64,000 nt of DNA, taken from the NCBI RefSeq assembly GCF_039535785.1, contig NZ_BAAAXV010000005.1, forward strand, positions 1,116,001 through 1,180,000, written 5' to 3'. Shown piece by piece: positions 33,234 through 42,222 of this stretch. Under the pieces are notes generated by a model that saw nothing but the letters and a program-made list of their open reading frames with translations, was not told where the DNA came from and made no database searches. How positions within the stretch are numbered: the first letter of the stretch is position 1; each line of letters opens with the position of its first letter. Both the position numbers and the translations under genes were made by a program. Source of the DNA: Nonomuraea helvata (GTDB taxonomy: Bacteria > Actinomycetota > Actinomycetes > Streptosporangiales > Streptosporangiaceae).

Positions 33234-34016
33234 TCAGGGGCGGTCGCGGGGGTCGGAGAAGCGGGCCAGGACGAGGGACTCGACGACGCCCACGACCGCG
33301 TACGCCAGGATGGACACGCTCGTGACCACCACGATGTCCGCCCACACCTCGTCATAACGGAAGCCGCCGATGGCCCGCAGGATCTCGGCGCCGATGCCCC
33401 GCCCGCTGGCCAGCCACTCGGCGATGAGCGCCCCGATGATGGAGGCGGGCACGGAGATCCGGGCCGAGGCGAAGACCGAGGGCATCGCCGTCGGCACGGC
33501 CACCTTGCGGAGGACCGTCATGCGGCTCCCGCCGTACGCCATGATCAGGTCGGTGGCCTGCGGCGAGGCGGAGCGCAGCCCGAAGGCGATGTTCACCAGC
33601 GCCGGGAAGAACACCACGATGCCGCCGATGACGGCCACGCCCAGCAGGTCCCGGCCGAAGATCAGCGTGATCAGCGGCGTCATCACCACGAGCGGCACGG
33701 ACCGCAGCAGCATGGCGACCGGCATGAACGTCTGCTCGACGGTCCTGAACAGCACGAACGCGACCGCCACGGCCATGGCGGCGATCATCCCGCAGGTGAA
33801 CCCGATGGCGGCGTCCCTGATCGTGATGCCCAGCGCGCCGAACACGGCCTCGCGGTGGGCGGCCGAGGAGGTCAGGTACTCCCAGACCTGCGGGGGCCGC
33901 TTGCCCACGAGCGGGCTGATCCCGAACGCCTCCAGCGCCAGCCACCACGCGGCCACCACGATGACCACGGAGGGCAGCAGCGGGCCGACGATCCTCAGCA
34001 CGGTACGGCCGATCAC
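33234..34016 (-). CDS. ABC transporter permease, SsuC/ThiX type (second)
   Basis: A 260-residue inner-membrane permease with six helices. The BPD-transp-1 family region shows LRSVPLVVMTPLITLIFG and the EAA loop in ATDLIMAYGGSRMTVLRKVA, which contacts the ATPase. It starts at a GTG whose bases overlap the stop of the first permease (34013-34016). The pair of non-identical permeases with one ATPase and an NMT1-like binding protein resembles importers of pyrimidine precursors, riboflavin-like or sulfonate compounds. Substrate is inferred only from context (see the binding protein). Confidence 0.88.
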   Translation of the reverse strand: MIGRTVLRIVGPLLPSVVIVVAAWWLALEAFGISPLVGKRPPQVWEYLTSSAAHREAVFGALGITIRDAAIGFTCGMIAAMAVAVAFVLFRTVEQTFMPVAMLLRSVPLVVMTPLITLIFGRDLLGVAVIGGIVVFFPALVNIAFGLRSASPQATDLIMAYGGSRMTVLRKVAVPTAMPSVFASARISVPASIIGALIAEWLASGRGIGAEILRAIGGFRYDEVWADIVVVTSVSILAYAVVGVVESLVLARFSDPRDRP

Positions 34017-34762
34017 TGCGACTCGCCTCTCGACCAGGGGGTGACCACGCGCGCGACGAGGGCGACGACCGCGTACCCGAGCCCGGCGACCAGCCCGGCC
34101 ACGAGCGCGAGGCCCCACGTGCGCGGCACCTGGAACTGCTGCTGGGAGATCATCAGGGAGACGCCCAGCCCCGCGTCGTTGCTGCCCAGGTACTCGCCGA
34201 TGATGGCGCCGAGCAGCGCGGAAGGGGCGGAGATCTTCAGCCCGGCGAACGTGCTCGGCAGGGCGGAGACGATCTGCACGTAGCGGAGCCTGGCCAGGCG
34301 GCCGCCGCCGTACACGGTGACGACGTCCAGGCTGGCCCGGTCGGCGGAGCGCAGACCGAGCAGGGCGCCGATGAGCGTGGTGAAGAAGACGGAGATGGCG
34401 GCGAGGAACACCACGGTGGCGTCGCCGCCGAAGACCACCAGCACGATGGGGCCGATGGCGAGCAGGGGGACGCAGTAGCTGATCACCGCGAGCTGCGTGG
34501 CGACGGCCTCCAGCCGGGGCACGAGCAGCACCAGCAGCGCCACGCCGATGGCCAGCCCGTTGCCCCACAGGAAGCCCTGGACCGCCGCGGTCAGGGTGGC
34601 GGAGATGTTCGGGCCGTAGAAGGCCCAGCCGTCGGCGCCCATGGCGGACAGCACCACCCAGGGAGTCGGCACCGCGCCGCCGCCGGCGAACACGGTCACG
34701 GCGAGCAGCCACCAGAGCCCGATGAGCGCGACGACGCCGAGCAGCCCCTGGACGCGTCTCAT
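34013..34762 (-). CDS. ABC transporter permease, SsuC/ThiX type (first)
   Basis: A 249-residue permease with about six helices; the helix start LLGVVALIGLWWLLAV is at the N-terminus. The EAA loop is in DVVTVYGGGRLARLRYVQI and the cytoplasmic loop in SCVPLLAIGPIVLVVFGG-like sequence. It overlaps the ATPase stop by four bases (34759-34762) and the second permease by four bases. The dissimilar pair likely makes a heterodimeric channel. Confidence 0.88.
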   Translation of the reverse strand: MRRVQGLLGVVALIGLWWLLAVTVFAGGGAVPTPWVVLSAMGADGWAFYGPNISATLTAAVQGFLWGNGLAIGVALLVLLVPRLEAVATQLAVISYCVPLLAIGPIVLVVFGGDATVVFLAAISVFFTTLIGALLGLRSADRASLDVVTVYGGGRLARLRYVQIVSALPSTFAGLKISAPSALLGAIIGEYLGSNDAGLGVSLMISQQQFQVPRTWGLALVAGLVAGLGYAVVALVARVVTPWSRGESQ

Positions 34763-35511
34763 GAGCCGTGCCCGAACAGCAGGTCGCTGAGGTGGTCGTG
34801 GAGGGCGTGGAACTCGGGCGTACGCATCATGTCGGGCGTGCGGGGCCGCGGCAGGTCGATCTCCACCATCTCGACGACCCGGCCAGGGCGGGGGCTCATG
34901 ACGGCCACCACGTCCGACAGGAAGACGGCCTCGCCGATGCCGTGGGTGACCATGAGCGTCGTGGCCGGCTTCTCGGTCCAGATGCGCAGCAGCTCCAGGT
35001 TGAGCCGCTGCCTGGTCATGTCGTCCAGCGCGCCGAACGGCTCGTCGAGCAGCAGCACGCTGGGCTTGACCACCAGCGCGCGGGCGATGGACACGCGCTG
35101 GCGCATGCCGCCCGACAGCTCGGCGGGCCTGGCCTTCTCGAAGCCCTCCAGGCCGACCAGCTTGATCAGCTCCTCGATCCGGCCCGGCTCCGGCCTGATC
35201 CCGGCGACCTCGAGCGGCAGCCGGATGTTGGCCGCCACGCTGCGCCAGGCCAGCAGCGCCGAGTCCTGGAAGGCGATGCCGAGGTGGTGGCTCCTGCGCA
35301 GCTCCTCCGGGGTCTCGCCGTTCACCCGGATCTCGCCGGACGTGGGCTCTTCCAGCCCGGCCAGGATGCGCAGCACCGTGGACTTGCCGCAGCCGGAGGG
35401 GCCGAGCAGCGACAGGAACGAGCCCTTCGGCGTCTGGATGTCGACTCCCTCGAGAGCGGTCACTCCTTTGCCGAAGGTCTTGCTCAGCCCCGCGATGCTG
35501 ATGCCCGTCAT
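34759..35511 (-). CDS. ABC transporter ATPase, SsuB/TauB type
   Basis: A 250-residue ATPase. Walker A is GPSGCGKSTVLR, the Q-loop is IAFQDSALLAWRSV, the signature is ELSGGMRQRVSIARAL, Walker B is VLLLDEPFGALDDMT, and the switch His is in TLMVTHGIGEAVFLSD. The start is the ATG whose bases overlap the stop of the binding protein (35508-35511). All gene junctions in this operon overlap by four bases, which points to equimolar production. Confidence 0.93.
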   Translation of the reverse strand: MTGISIAGLSKTFGKGVTALEGVDIQTPKGSFLSLLGPSGCGKSTVLRILAGLEEPTSGEIRVNGETPEELRRSHHLGIAFQDSALLAWRSVAANIRLPLEVAGIRPEPGRIEELIKLVGLEGFEKARPAELSGGMRQRVSIARALVVKPSVLLLDEPFGALDDMTRQRLNLELLRIWTEKPATTLMVTHGIGEAVFLSDVVAVMSPRPGRVVEMVEIDLPRPRTPDMMRTPEFHALHDHLSDLLFGHGS

Positions 35512-36560
35512 GACAGCTTCAGGCTCGGGTCGGCCTTGTAGACCTCGTCCAGGATCGTCAGGTCGAAGAGCTGCTCGGCCTTGATGTTCAGGCCGGCCTT
35601 GGCCAGGGAGGCGATGTTCTGCTCGATCAGCTCCGGCGTGATCGTGAACAGGCCGTTGGCCTTGACGTCGGGGGTGACCACCAGCTCGTTCTGCATCTTG
35701 GCCTCCTCGGTCTGCTCCTTGACGTCGAGGTTCTGGTCCTTGCCGTAGACGGTGGCGGCCAGCTCGGCGGACTTGGCCGGGTCGGCGACGGCGTCCCTCC
35801 AGCCCTTGATCTCGGCGGTCAGGAACGCCTTGAGCTTGTCGCGCTCCTTGTCGATGGTCTCCTGCGTCACCGTGAACGTCTCGGCGACCAGCGGCAGCCC
35901 GGCGTCGGCGAACAGCAGGTAGGCCGGGTCGTGGCCCTGCATCCTCAGCCGTACGGGACCGCTGGTGACATAGCCGACGTAGCCGTCGAGCTGGCCGGAG
36001 GTGAGCATCGACGGGTCCGACTGGAACGGCACCCTGGTCACGCTCGACGGGTCGATGCCGTTGGCCTTGAGCAGCGCGTTCCACACCAGCTCGTTGGAGT
36101 CCTGGACGCCGATCTTCTTGCCGGCCAGGTCCTTGGCGGACTCGATCGGGTTCTTCTTGAGCGAGACGATCGCGAACGGGTTCTTCTGGAACGTCGCGCC
36201 GACGATCTTCAGCTGGGCGCCCTGGAGGATGGCCGGCGCGGTGATCGTGGGTGCGGAAAGGCCCGCCCAGCAGCGTCCGGTGGCCAGGCCCGACTCGACC
36301 GAGGTGCCCGAGCCGCCGCCCGACAGCAGCTCGACCTGGGAGAACCCGGCGGCCTTGAAGTACCCCTTGGTGTCGGCGAAGTACTCGCCGGCGAACTCGA
36401 CGTTCTTCTTCCAGGAGAGCTGGAGTTTCACCGAGCCGAGCCCGCCGCCGGTGGAGGAGCCGGCCGACGTGCCGCTCTCGCCGCAGGCGGCCAGACCGAA
36501 CGCCAGCCCGGCCAGACCTGTTGTCCGCAGGAACGCGCGGCGGTCGAGGGAAATAGCCAT
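35508..36560 (-). CDS. ABC substrate-binding lipoprotein, NMT1/THI5-like
   Basis: A 350-residue binding protein, first gene of the operon. It begins MAISLDRRAFLRTTGLAGLA, a twin-arginine-like signal, followed by a lipobox LAAC (Cys about residue 26). The mature part is NMT1/THI5-like: LQLSWKKNVEFAGEYFADTK, KIVGATFQKNPFAIVS and KKIGVQDSNELVWNALLKAN. Related proteins bind thiamine pyrimidine precursors, riboflavin, nitrate or sulfonates. The nearby amidohydrolase, PucR and adenine-deaminase genes favour a nitrogen heterocycle (inference). No TPP or FMN riboswitch is seen upstream. Confidence 0.87.
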   Translation of the reverse strand: MAISLDRRAFLRTTGLAGLAFGLAACGESGTSAGSSTGGGLGSVKLQLSWKKNVEFAGEYFADTKGYFKAAGFSQVELLSGGGSGTSVESGLATGRCWAGLSAPTITAPAILQGAQLKIVGATFQKNPFAIVSLKKNPIESAKDLAGKKIGVQDSNELVWNALLKANGIDPSSVTRVPFQSDPSMLTSGQLDGYVGYVTSGPVRLRMQGHDPAYLLFADAGLPLVAETFTVTQETIDKERDKLKAFLTAEIKGWRDAVADPAKSAELAATVYGKDQNLDVKEQTEEAKMQNELVVTPDVKANGLFTITPELIEQNIASLAKAGLNIKAEQLFDLTILDEVYKADPSLKLS

Positions 36561-36779
36561 AATTCTTCCTTGCAGCGGCGGGAACGTGCAGGTCAGGACG
36601 GTATCTATCGATTATTACCATCATGTGACGGTGGTTTTGGACAGCGCCGCCCGGCCAGGGGCCGCGAAGGGGGAACGCGGGAAAACCGCTGGCGACCCCT
36701 GTAGGTCCCTACGAGAGTGCCGCGCGAGGACCGTAGATCCCTCCAGCCGGCCGGAGGCTCCGGTAGCGTCGAGCGTGAA

Positions 36780-37964
36780 ATGAGACTCGACGGAATCCCT
36801 CTTTGGGACGGTACCGAATACCGGGGCCCGGTCGATCTGAGCTGGGAGCCCGACCGCATCCTCAGCGTGCAGCCGGATGCCGAGCCGCGCTACGACGGCC
36901 TGTGCGTGCTGCCCGGCCTGGTGGACACGCACGTCCACCTGGTGGGGTACGCGGGCCCGGGCGACCCGCCGGACTTCGCGACCTGGCCGCTGGTCACCAC
37001 CCGGGACGAGCAGGTGCTGCACGGCGCCGCCCACGCCCAGCGGGCGATGCGGCACGGCGTGACGACGCTGCGCGACCTGGCGGGCGACGAGGCCCAGGTG
37101 GCGCTGCGCCGCGTGTTCGACGCCGGGGTGCTGCCCGGGCCGCGCGTCCAGGTGCACGGCGTGGTGGGGATGACGGCCGGGCACAACGACCTGTTCGTGC
37201 CGCCCGCGGTGCCCGCGAGGAAGCCCACGGCCGACGGCCCCGACGAGTGCCGCAAGCTCGTACGCACCTGGGCCCGCGCCGGCATGGACGGCATCAAGCT
37301 CACCACCAGCGGCGGCGTGCTGTCGATCGGCGACAGGAACGCCTGGCGCAACTACACGCGCGACGAGATCAGAGCCGTCGTGGACGAGGCGCACGCGCTC
37401 GGCATGCTGGTCGCCTCCCACGCCCACTCCGAGGACGGCATCCGGGTGGCCGTCGAGGAGGGCGTCGACTCGATCGAGCACGGCACGCTCATGAGCAAGG
37501 ACCTGGCCGAGACGCTGGCCGCCCGCGGCACGCCCGTCGCGCCGACGCTGCTGATCAACGAGGCCATCGCGCAGGGCCGCGTCCCGGTCACGCCCGAGGC
37601 CATGGCCAAGGCCGCCGAGCTGGTCGCCACCCGGGACGTGCTGCTGGCCCAGGCCGCCGCGCTGGGCGTGCGGTTCGTGCTCGGCACCGACGCGAACGGC
37701 CACCACGTGCAGTTCGGCGACCAGTTCGCCGAGGTCGTCCACATGACGCGCATCCTGGGGATGGACGCCGGATCGGCGCTGCGCGCGGCCACCTCCGACG
37801 CGGCCGACTCGATCGGCATGCCGGTGGGCAGGATCGCTCAAGGGCTGGGCGCCGACCTCGTCGTGCTGCGCGGCCGCCCCTGGGAGCGCATCGAGGACCT
37901 GACCGTCGAGAACATCGTGGCCGTGGTCTCACGGGGCAACGTCGTCGCGGGCCGCCTGCCCTGA
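36780..37964 (+). CDS. Metal-dependent amidohydrolase
   Basis: A 394-residue hydrolase of the amidohydrolase superfamily (imidazolonepropionase/prolidase-like). The metal ligands are HxH in LPGLVDTHVHLVG, the bridging Lys in GIKLTTSGG, two His in ASHAHSEDG and IEHGTLM, and Asp in LGTDANGHH, all present. It probably hydrolyses a C-N bond in a ring or amide. The ATG at 36780 is preferred; the upstream in-frame ATG at 36717 lies in the promoter. It is divergent from the NMT1-type importer and followed by the PucR gene, which suggests that it degrades the imported compound. Confidence 0.82.
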   Translation: MRLDGIPLWDGTEYRGPVDLSWEPDRILSVQPDAEPRYDGLCVLPGLVDTHVHLVGYAGPGDPPDFATWPLVTTRDEQVLHGAAHAQRAMRHGVTTLRDLAGDEAQVALRRVFDAGVLPGPRVQVHGVVGMTAGHNDLFVPPAVPARKPTADGPDECRKLVRTWARAGMDGIKLTTSGGVLSIGDRNAWRNYTRDEIRAVVDEAHALGMLVASHAHSEDGIRVAVEEGVDSIEHGTLMSKDLAETLAARGTPVAPTLLINEAIAQGRVPVTPEAMAKAAELVATRDVLLAQAAALGVRFVLGTDANGHHVQFGDQFAEVVHMTRILGMDAGSALRAATSDAADSIGMPVGRIAQGLGADLVVLRGRPWERIEDLTVENIVAVVSRGNVVAGRLP

Positions 37965-37999
37965 CTTCCGCCTATGGCGCCTCTCGGCCTGGCTTCCGC

Positions 38000-39151
38000 C
38001 TATTGCGTCTCTCGCCCTGACCGCAGCGCGAGATACAGATCGGTACGGTCGCGCATCGACGACATCCGCCGCCCGGTCAGCTCCTCGATCCGCTGCATCC
38101 GGTAGCGCAAGGTGTTGACGTGCACGTACAGCTCGTCGGCGGTGCGCTGCCAGGACCCGCACGTCTCCAGGAAGATGTCGAGCGTGCGCAGCAGTTCGGA
38201 GCCGTGCCGCGCGTCGTACTCCTCGACCGGCCCCAGCAGGTGATCGCGGAAGGAGCGGCGCACGCTCGCGGGCAGCGTGGCGAGCAGCAGGTCGAAGCTG
38301 TCGATGTCGGCCACCGACATGATCGACACGGGCCCCGGCCCGCTCCGCGCGGACTCCATGCCGCGCCTGGCGGTCTCCAGCGCCTCGCCGAGCTGCGACA
38401 CGCTGGCCGCCATCTCGCTGATCCCGGCCGCGATGCTCATCCCGGGCCGCTCGGCGGCCAGGCCGCGCAGCTCGTCCGCGAGGCTCTTGCGCGAGGCCCT
38501 GCCGTTGACCAGCACGATCGCCTCGCGCGGCGTGCCGCCGACGATCAGGTGCCGCCCCTTCCTGGCCAGCCCCTCGTGCAGCATCTCGGGCAGGTCGTAG
38601 TCGGCCCGGCCGGTGAGTGTGCCGGTGAGTGTGCCGGTGAGTGTGACCGCCATGGCCGCGGTCGGCAGGCCCGGGTCGGCGCCGAGCAGCCGAAGGTGCG
38701 CGGAGACCTCCCCTGGCGGGATCTCGCCCAGCACGTCGAGCAGCGTCTGCGCCCTGACCCGCTCGGCCCTGCGCTGCTCGGCCGCGAACCCGTCGACGGT
38801 CACGGCCTCGGTGATCGCCCCGAACGACTGGTCGGGAGCGGCCAGAAGCAGCGGCAGCCGGCGCCGTTCACACGCCTTGACCAGCTCCTCGGGCAGCTCG
38901 CCGAGCACGATCAGCCCCACGACCAGCCCGGCGGCGTCGCTGGCCCACAGCGCGTCGGCGAAGCGCTCGCAGTCGGACGGCGCGCCGTACCAGACGCCGC
39001 TGGTGAGCACGAGATCTCCGGCCTCGAGGTAACGCCGGGGGTCGGGCAGATCCGTGGGGTACGCGCGCCTGATCTCGCGCACGAGCGCCTCGTGACCCGT
39101 CACCAGCGTCAGCCGCAGGTCTTCGCGCGCGAGCAGGTCCGCCAGCCTCAT
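38000..39151 (-). CDS. PucR-family transcription regulator
   Basis: A 383-residue regulator. The N-terminal PucR domain (about 1-125) begins MRLADLLAREDLRLTLVTGH. The middle is GGDEF-like (about 170-290), and the C-terminal PucR helix-turn-helix ends with LDIFLETCGSWQRTADELYV and HVNTLRYRMQRIEELTGRRM. PucR proteins sense purine-related or nitrogen compounds and activate catabolic genes. A tandem 12-bp repeat inside the gene (38610-38645) encodes three TLTG units in an exposed position. The gene is divergent from the adenine-deaminase-like gene (gap 88 bases) and the probable target includes it. Confidence 0.9.
   Translation of the reverse strand: MRLADLLAREDLRLTLVTGHEALVREIRRAYPTDLPDPRRYLEAGDLVLTSGVWYGAPSDCERFADALWASDAAGLVVGLIVLGELPEELVKACERRRLPLLLAAPDQSFGAITEAVTVDGFAAEQRRAERVRAQTLLDVLGEIPPGEVSAHLRLLGADPGLPTAAMAVTLTGTLTGTLTGRADYDLPEMLHEGLARKGRHLIVGGTPREAIVLVNGRASRKSLADELRGLAAERPGMSIAAGISEMAASVSQLGEALETARRGMESARSGPGPVSIMSVADIDSFDLLLATLPASVRRSFRDHLLGPVEEYDARHGSELLRTLDIFLETCGSWQRTADELYVHVNTLRYRMQRIEELTGRRMSSMRDRTDLYLALRSGRETQ
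38610..38645. repeat. Three tandem copies of a 12-bp unit in the PucR gene
   Basis: CCGGTGAGTGTG is repeated three times without a gap (38610-38621, 38622-38633, 38634-38645). The unit length is a multiple of three, so copy changes would keep the frame and alter the number of TLTG units. Slippage between strains is possible. Confidence 0.85.
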
Positions 39152-39239
39152 GAAATCTGATGTTATGCCAGCTCAAAGGCCAACACTTCAGAGGTTCGCA
39201 CGATACTCCCACCATGCGGGGTCGGGTTTACTCGTTGTC

Positions 39240-40166
39240 ATGCGTCCCAAAGCAGAGCTCCATCTGCACATCGAAGGCACCCTCGAGCCCGAGCTCGTCG
39301 TCGAGCTGGCCAGGCGGAACCGGATCGACCTGCCGACCTTCGACGTGGACGCCATCCGCGCCCGCTACTCCTTCACCGATCTGCAGTCGTTCCTGGACGT
39401 CTACTACGAGCACATGGCGGTCCTGCGTACCGAGGAGGACTTCTACGACCTCGCCACCGCCTACCTGCGGCGGGCCGGCGAGCAGGGGGTGCGGCACGCG
39501 GAGATCTTCTTCGACCCGCAGGCGCACCTGAGCAGGGGCGTGCCGCTTGAGGTGGTGTTCGGCGGGCTGTCGGCGGCGCTCAAGGACGGTGACGTGTCGG
39601 CGGCGCTCATCCTGTGCTTCCTGCGTGACCGGGGCGCGGACGAGGCCGAGCAGGTGCTGCGGGCCGCCCTGCCGTACCGGGACTCGTTCATCGGGGTGGG
39701 GCTGGACTCGGCGGAGGTCGGCTATCCGCCGTCGCTGTTCAGGCGGGTGTTCGACATCGCGGCCGGCGAGGGGCTGCGGCGGGTGGCGCACGCGGGCGAG
39801 GAGGGCGGCCCCGACTACGTGTGGGAGGCGCTGGACGTGCTGCGCGTGGAGCGGGTGGACCACGGGATCCGGGCGATGGAGGATCCGCAGCTCGTGGCCA
39901 GGCTGCGGGACGAGCGGATCCCGCTGACCGTGTGCCCGCTGTCGAACGTGCGCCTGCGCGCCGTGCCGTCCCTGCGCGACCACATCCTGCCCGCGATGCT
40001 GGACGAGGGCCTCGTCGTCACCGTCAATTCGGATGATCCTGCCTACTTCGGCGGATATGTGGAGGACAACTACGTGGCCCTCCAGCGGGAGCTGGGGATG
40101 ACGGACGAGCAGCTCGACCGGATCGCGCGCAACTCCTTCGACGCTTCTTTCGCCTACGACGGCTGA
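39240..40166 (+). CDS. Adenine deaminase-like enzyme, adenosine deaminase family
   Basis: A 308-residue deaminase. Metal and catalytic residues: HLH in KAELHLHIEGTLEP, the His and Glu in RVAHAGEEGGPDY, His in VDHGIRAMEDP and Asp pair in VNSDDPAYFGGY. The segment LTVCPLSNVRLRAVPSLRDH and the early SFLDVYYEHMAVLRTEEDFY are those of the adenine deaminase (Aah1-like) branch, so conversion of adenine to hypoxanthine is more likely than adenosine to inosine. The ATG at 39240 is where the conserved part begins; a longer version from 39150 would overlap the PucR start. It is divergent from PucR, consistent with purine salvage or nitrogen use. Confidence 0.87.
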   Translation: MRPKAELHLHIEGTLEPELVVELARRNRIDLPTFDVDAIRARYSFTDLQSFLDVYYEHMAVLRTEEDFYDLATAYLRRAGEQGVRHAEIFFDPQAHLSRGVPLEVVFGGLSAALKDGDVSAALILCFLRDRGADEAEQVLRAALPYRDSFIGVGLDSAEVGYPPSLFRRVFDIAAGEGLRRVAHAGEEGGPDYVWEALDVLRVERVDHGIRAMEDPQLVARLRDERIPLTVCPLSNVRLRAVPSLRDHILPAMLDEGLVVTVNSDDPAYFGGYVEDNYVALQRELGMTDEQLDRIARNSFDASFAYDG

Positions 40167-40233
40167 ACCTGATCCGCACCATGGCGCGGGCCCATCCTGG
40201 GCCTCACACTGGTGCGTGTCAGGGAGGCCGATC

Positions 40234-41451
40234 ATGACCGCACGTACCGGGCCGTCGCAGCCGGCGGCCCCAGGAAACCACGCAGCACGCCGACCGGAGC
40301 TCGACGCCATGCGCGCTCTCGTGGTGGTCGGGCTGGTGTTCTTTCACGCGTCACTGGTGTTCGACTCGCGGGACGACTACTACGTCAAGAACGCCGAGAC
40401 GACGCAGATCACATTCTTCATCGCGGCGCTCTGCGTGATCTGGGCGATGCCGCTGCTCTTCCTCATCGCCGGGCTGGGGTCGTGGCACTCGATGCGCCGC
40501 CGCGGCCCCGGCGGGTTCGCCGTGGAGCGATTACTGCGGCTTGGGGTGCCGCTGGTCTTCGCCACGGCCACGATCATGCCGCTGCCCCAGTGGCTGCGGC
40601 TGCGGGCCGATCCCGCCTACCACGAGTCCTACCTGGCGTTCCTGCCGAAGTTCTACACCGTGCGGCTCGACCTGAGCGACTTTCCCTTCATCCTGCGCGG
40701 GACGTACTTCGAGACCGGGCACCTGTGGTTCGTGGTGCTGCTGCTGACCTTCTCGCTGCTGCTCGCGGCGGTGGCGCGCTGGGCGCCGCCCACCCTCGAG
40801 TGGCCCGCCGCGCTCTCGCGGCCGCGCGGCGGGCTGCTGGTGCTCGGGCTGCCGATCGCGCTGGTCTGCGCCTTCGTGGGGCTGGAGGAGTCGTTCAGCG
40901 GCTGGAGCCGGTGGGCGTTCCTGCTGTTCTTCCTGTACGGGTACTTCTTCGTGACCGATCCCCGATTCCGCGCGGCGATGCGGCGCGACTGGGTGCCCGC
41001 CGCGATCGTGGGCGTCGCTCTGGTGGCAGTGGGGGTGCCCGGCTTCGTCATCGCGGGCGACGCGCCCGGCGCGGACGCGTTCACGGACATGACCCCGCTC
41101 GCGATCGGGGCCCGCGCCCTGTACGGCCTGGCCGGGTGGTGCTGGCTGGTCGCGATACTCGGCGCCCTCGACCGGCCGCGCACGCCCTCCACCGGCGCCG
41201 ACAGACCGCCGCGCCGGCTGTACGCCTACCTGTCCTCCGCCGTGCTCCCCCTGTACGTGCTGCACCAGCCGATCGTCGTGGCGGTGGCCTACTTCGTGGT
41301 GGGGTGGAAGGCGCCGATCCTGGTCGAATACCTGGTCATCGTGGTGGTCTCGCTCGTGCTGACGGTGGGCGTCTACGACCTGCTGGTGCGGCGTACCAGG
41401 GTGACCAGGTTCCTGTTCGGGATGCGGGAACCTACGGCAACGTCAGGATGA
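40234..41451 (+). CDS. Membrane acyltransferase, acyltransferase-3 family
   Basis: A 405-residue inner-membrane protein with about ten helices. The family start is RPELDAMRALVVVGLVFFHAS, with the conserved His, followed by FLIAGLGSWHSMRRRGPGG with the Arg-rich loop, and the TYFETGHLWFVVLLLTFSL block. Such enzymes O-acetylate or acylate exopolysaccharides, lipids or antibiotics. The ATG at 40234 has AGGGAGG upstream. Its 3' end overlaps the convergent map gene by 20 bases. Confidence 0.85.
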   Translation: MTARTGPSQPAAPGNHAARRPELDAMRALVVVGLVFFHASLVFDSRDDYYVKNAETTQITFFIAALCVIWAMPLLFLIAGLGSWHSMRRRGPGGFAVERLLRLGVPLVFATATIMPLPQWLRLRADPAYHESYLAFLPKFYTVRLDLSDFPFILRGTYFETGHLWFVVLLLTFSLLLAAVARWAPPTLEWPAALSRPRGGLLVLGLPIALVCAFVGLEESFSGWSRWAFLLFFLYGYFFVTDPRFRAAMRRDWVPAAIVGVALVAVGVPGFVIAGDAPGADAFTDMTPLAIGARALYGLAGWCWLVAILGALDRPRTPSTGADRPPRRLYAYLSSAVLPLYVLHQPIVVAVAYFVVGWKAPILVEYLVIVVVSLVLTVGVYDLLVRRTRVTRFLFGMREPTATSG

Positions 41452-42199
41452 CCGGGCCGTCGGCGGTGATCGCGACGGTGTGCTCGACGTGCACGCTCCT
41501 GCTGCCGTCGCCCGAGCACACCGACCAGCCGTCGTCGGCCATGTAGTAGTCGTCGCCGCCCCCGGCCATCAGGCTCGGCTCGATCGCGATCACCAGCCCC
41601 GGCCGCAGCCGCAGCCCGCGGCCCGCGGTGGCCTCGTTGGGCACGAACGGCGACTCGTGCATGGCCCGCCCGATGCCGTGGCCGCCGAAGTCGTTCTGCA
41701 TGCCGTACCCCGCGCCGCGGCCGACCGTGGACATGGCGTGGCCGATGTCGCCCATCCGGCCGCCTGGCACGGCCGCCTGGATGCCCGCCGCCAGCGTCTC
41801 CTCCGCCACCCTGATCAGCTTGAGGTCCTCCTCACGCGCGTGCCCGACGGCGAAGCTGACCGTGCCGTCGGCATGCCAGCCGTCGACGATCGCGCCGCAG
41901 TCGACGCTGATCAGGTCGCCGTCGCGCAGCCGGTACGGGGTCGGCAGGCCGTGCAGCATGGTCCCGTTCACCGAGGTGCAGATCACCCCCGGGTACGGCG
42001 TCGCGCCGAACGACGGGTGATACCCCAGGAACGACGCCCCCGCGCCCGCCTCCTCGATGACCGTCCTGGCCACCTCGTCGAGCGCCTTCAACGACACCCC
42101 GACCGCGGCCCGCTCCCGCACCGCGGCGTGGATCGCGGCGACGACCCTGCCCGCCTCGCGCATCGCGGCTATCTCACCGGCTGACTTCAGCTCGATCAC
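41432..42199 (-). CDS. map: Methionine aminopeptidase, type I
   Basis: A 255-residue enzyme that removes the initiator Met from new proteins. The five metal ligands are seen: Asp and Asp in ISVDCGAIVDGWHAD, His in FGGHGIGRAMHE, Glu in IAIEPSLMAG and Glu in VHVEHTVAI. It starts at a GTG with GAGGAGG upstream. There is no zinc-finger N-terminal extension, as in MetAP1a. Housekeeping map usually lies in the ribosomal protein cluster (after adk); this solitary copy is probably an extra. An interrupted palindrome sits 24 bases upstream and suggests regulated expression. Confidence 0.93.
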   Translation of the reverse strand: MIELKSAGEIAAMREAGRVVAAIHAAVRERAAVGVSLKALDEVARTVIEEAGAGASFLGYHPSFGATPYPGVICTSVNGTMLHGLPTPYRLRDGDLISVDCGAIVDGWHADGTVSFAVGHAREEDLKLIRVAEETLAAGIQAAVPGGRMGDIGHAMSTVGRGAGYGMQNDFGGHGIGRAMHESPFVPNEATAGRGLRLRPGLVIAIEPSLMAGGGDDYYMADDGWSVCSGDGSRSVHVEHTVAITADGPVILTLP

Positions 42200-42222
42200 A
42201 GTGCCTCCTCGGCTCGTGGGAT

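Noticed and set aside
33024..34283. Plus-strand frame starting with MADLGAPEFGFD after dacB
   Set aside because: Low-complexity His/Asp/Gly-rich and antisense to the two permeases after the first 70 codons; no ribosome site.
36561..36779. Possible TPP, FMN or purine riboswitch before the NMT1-type operon
   Set aside because: None of the conserved boxes of these classes is present; only a weak quasi-palindrome around 36617-36632 with one mismatch was found.
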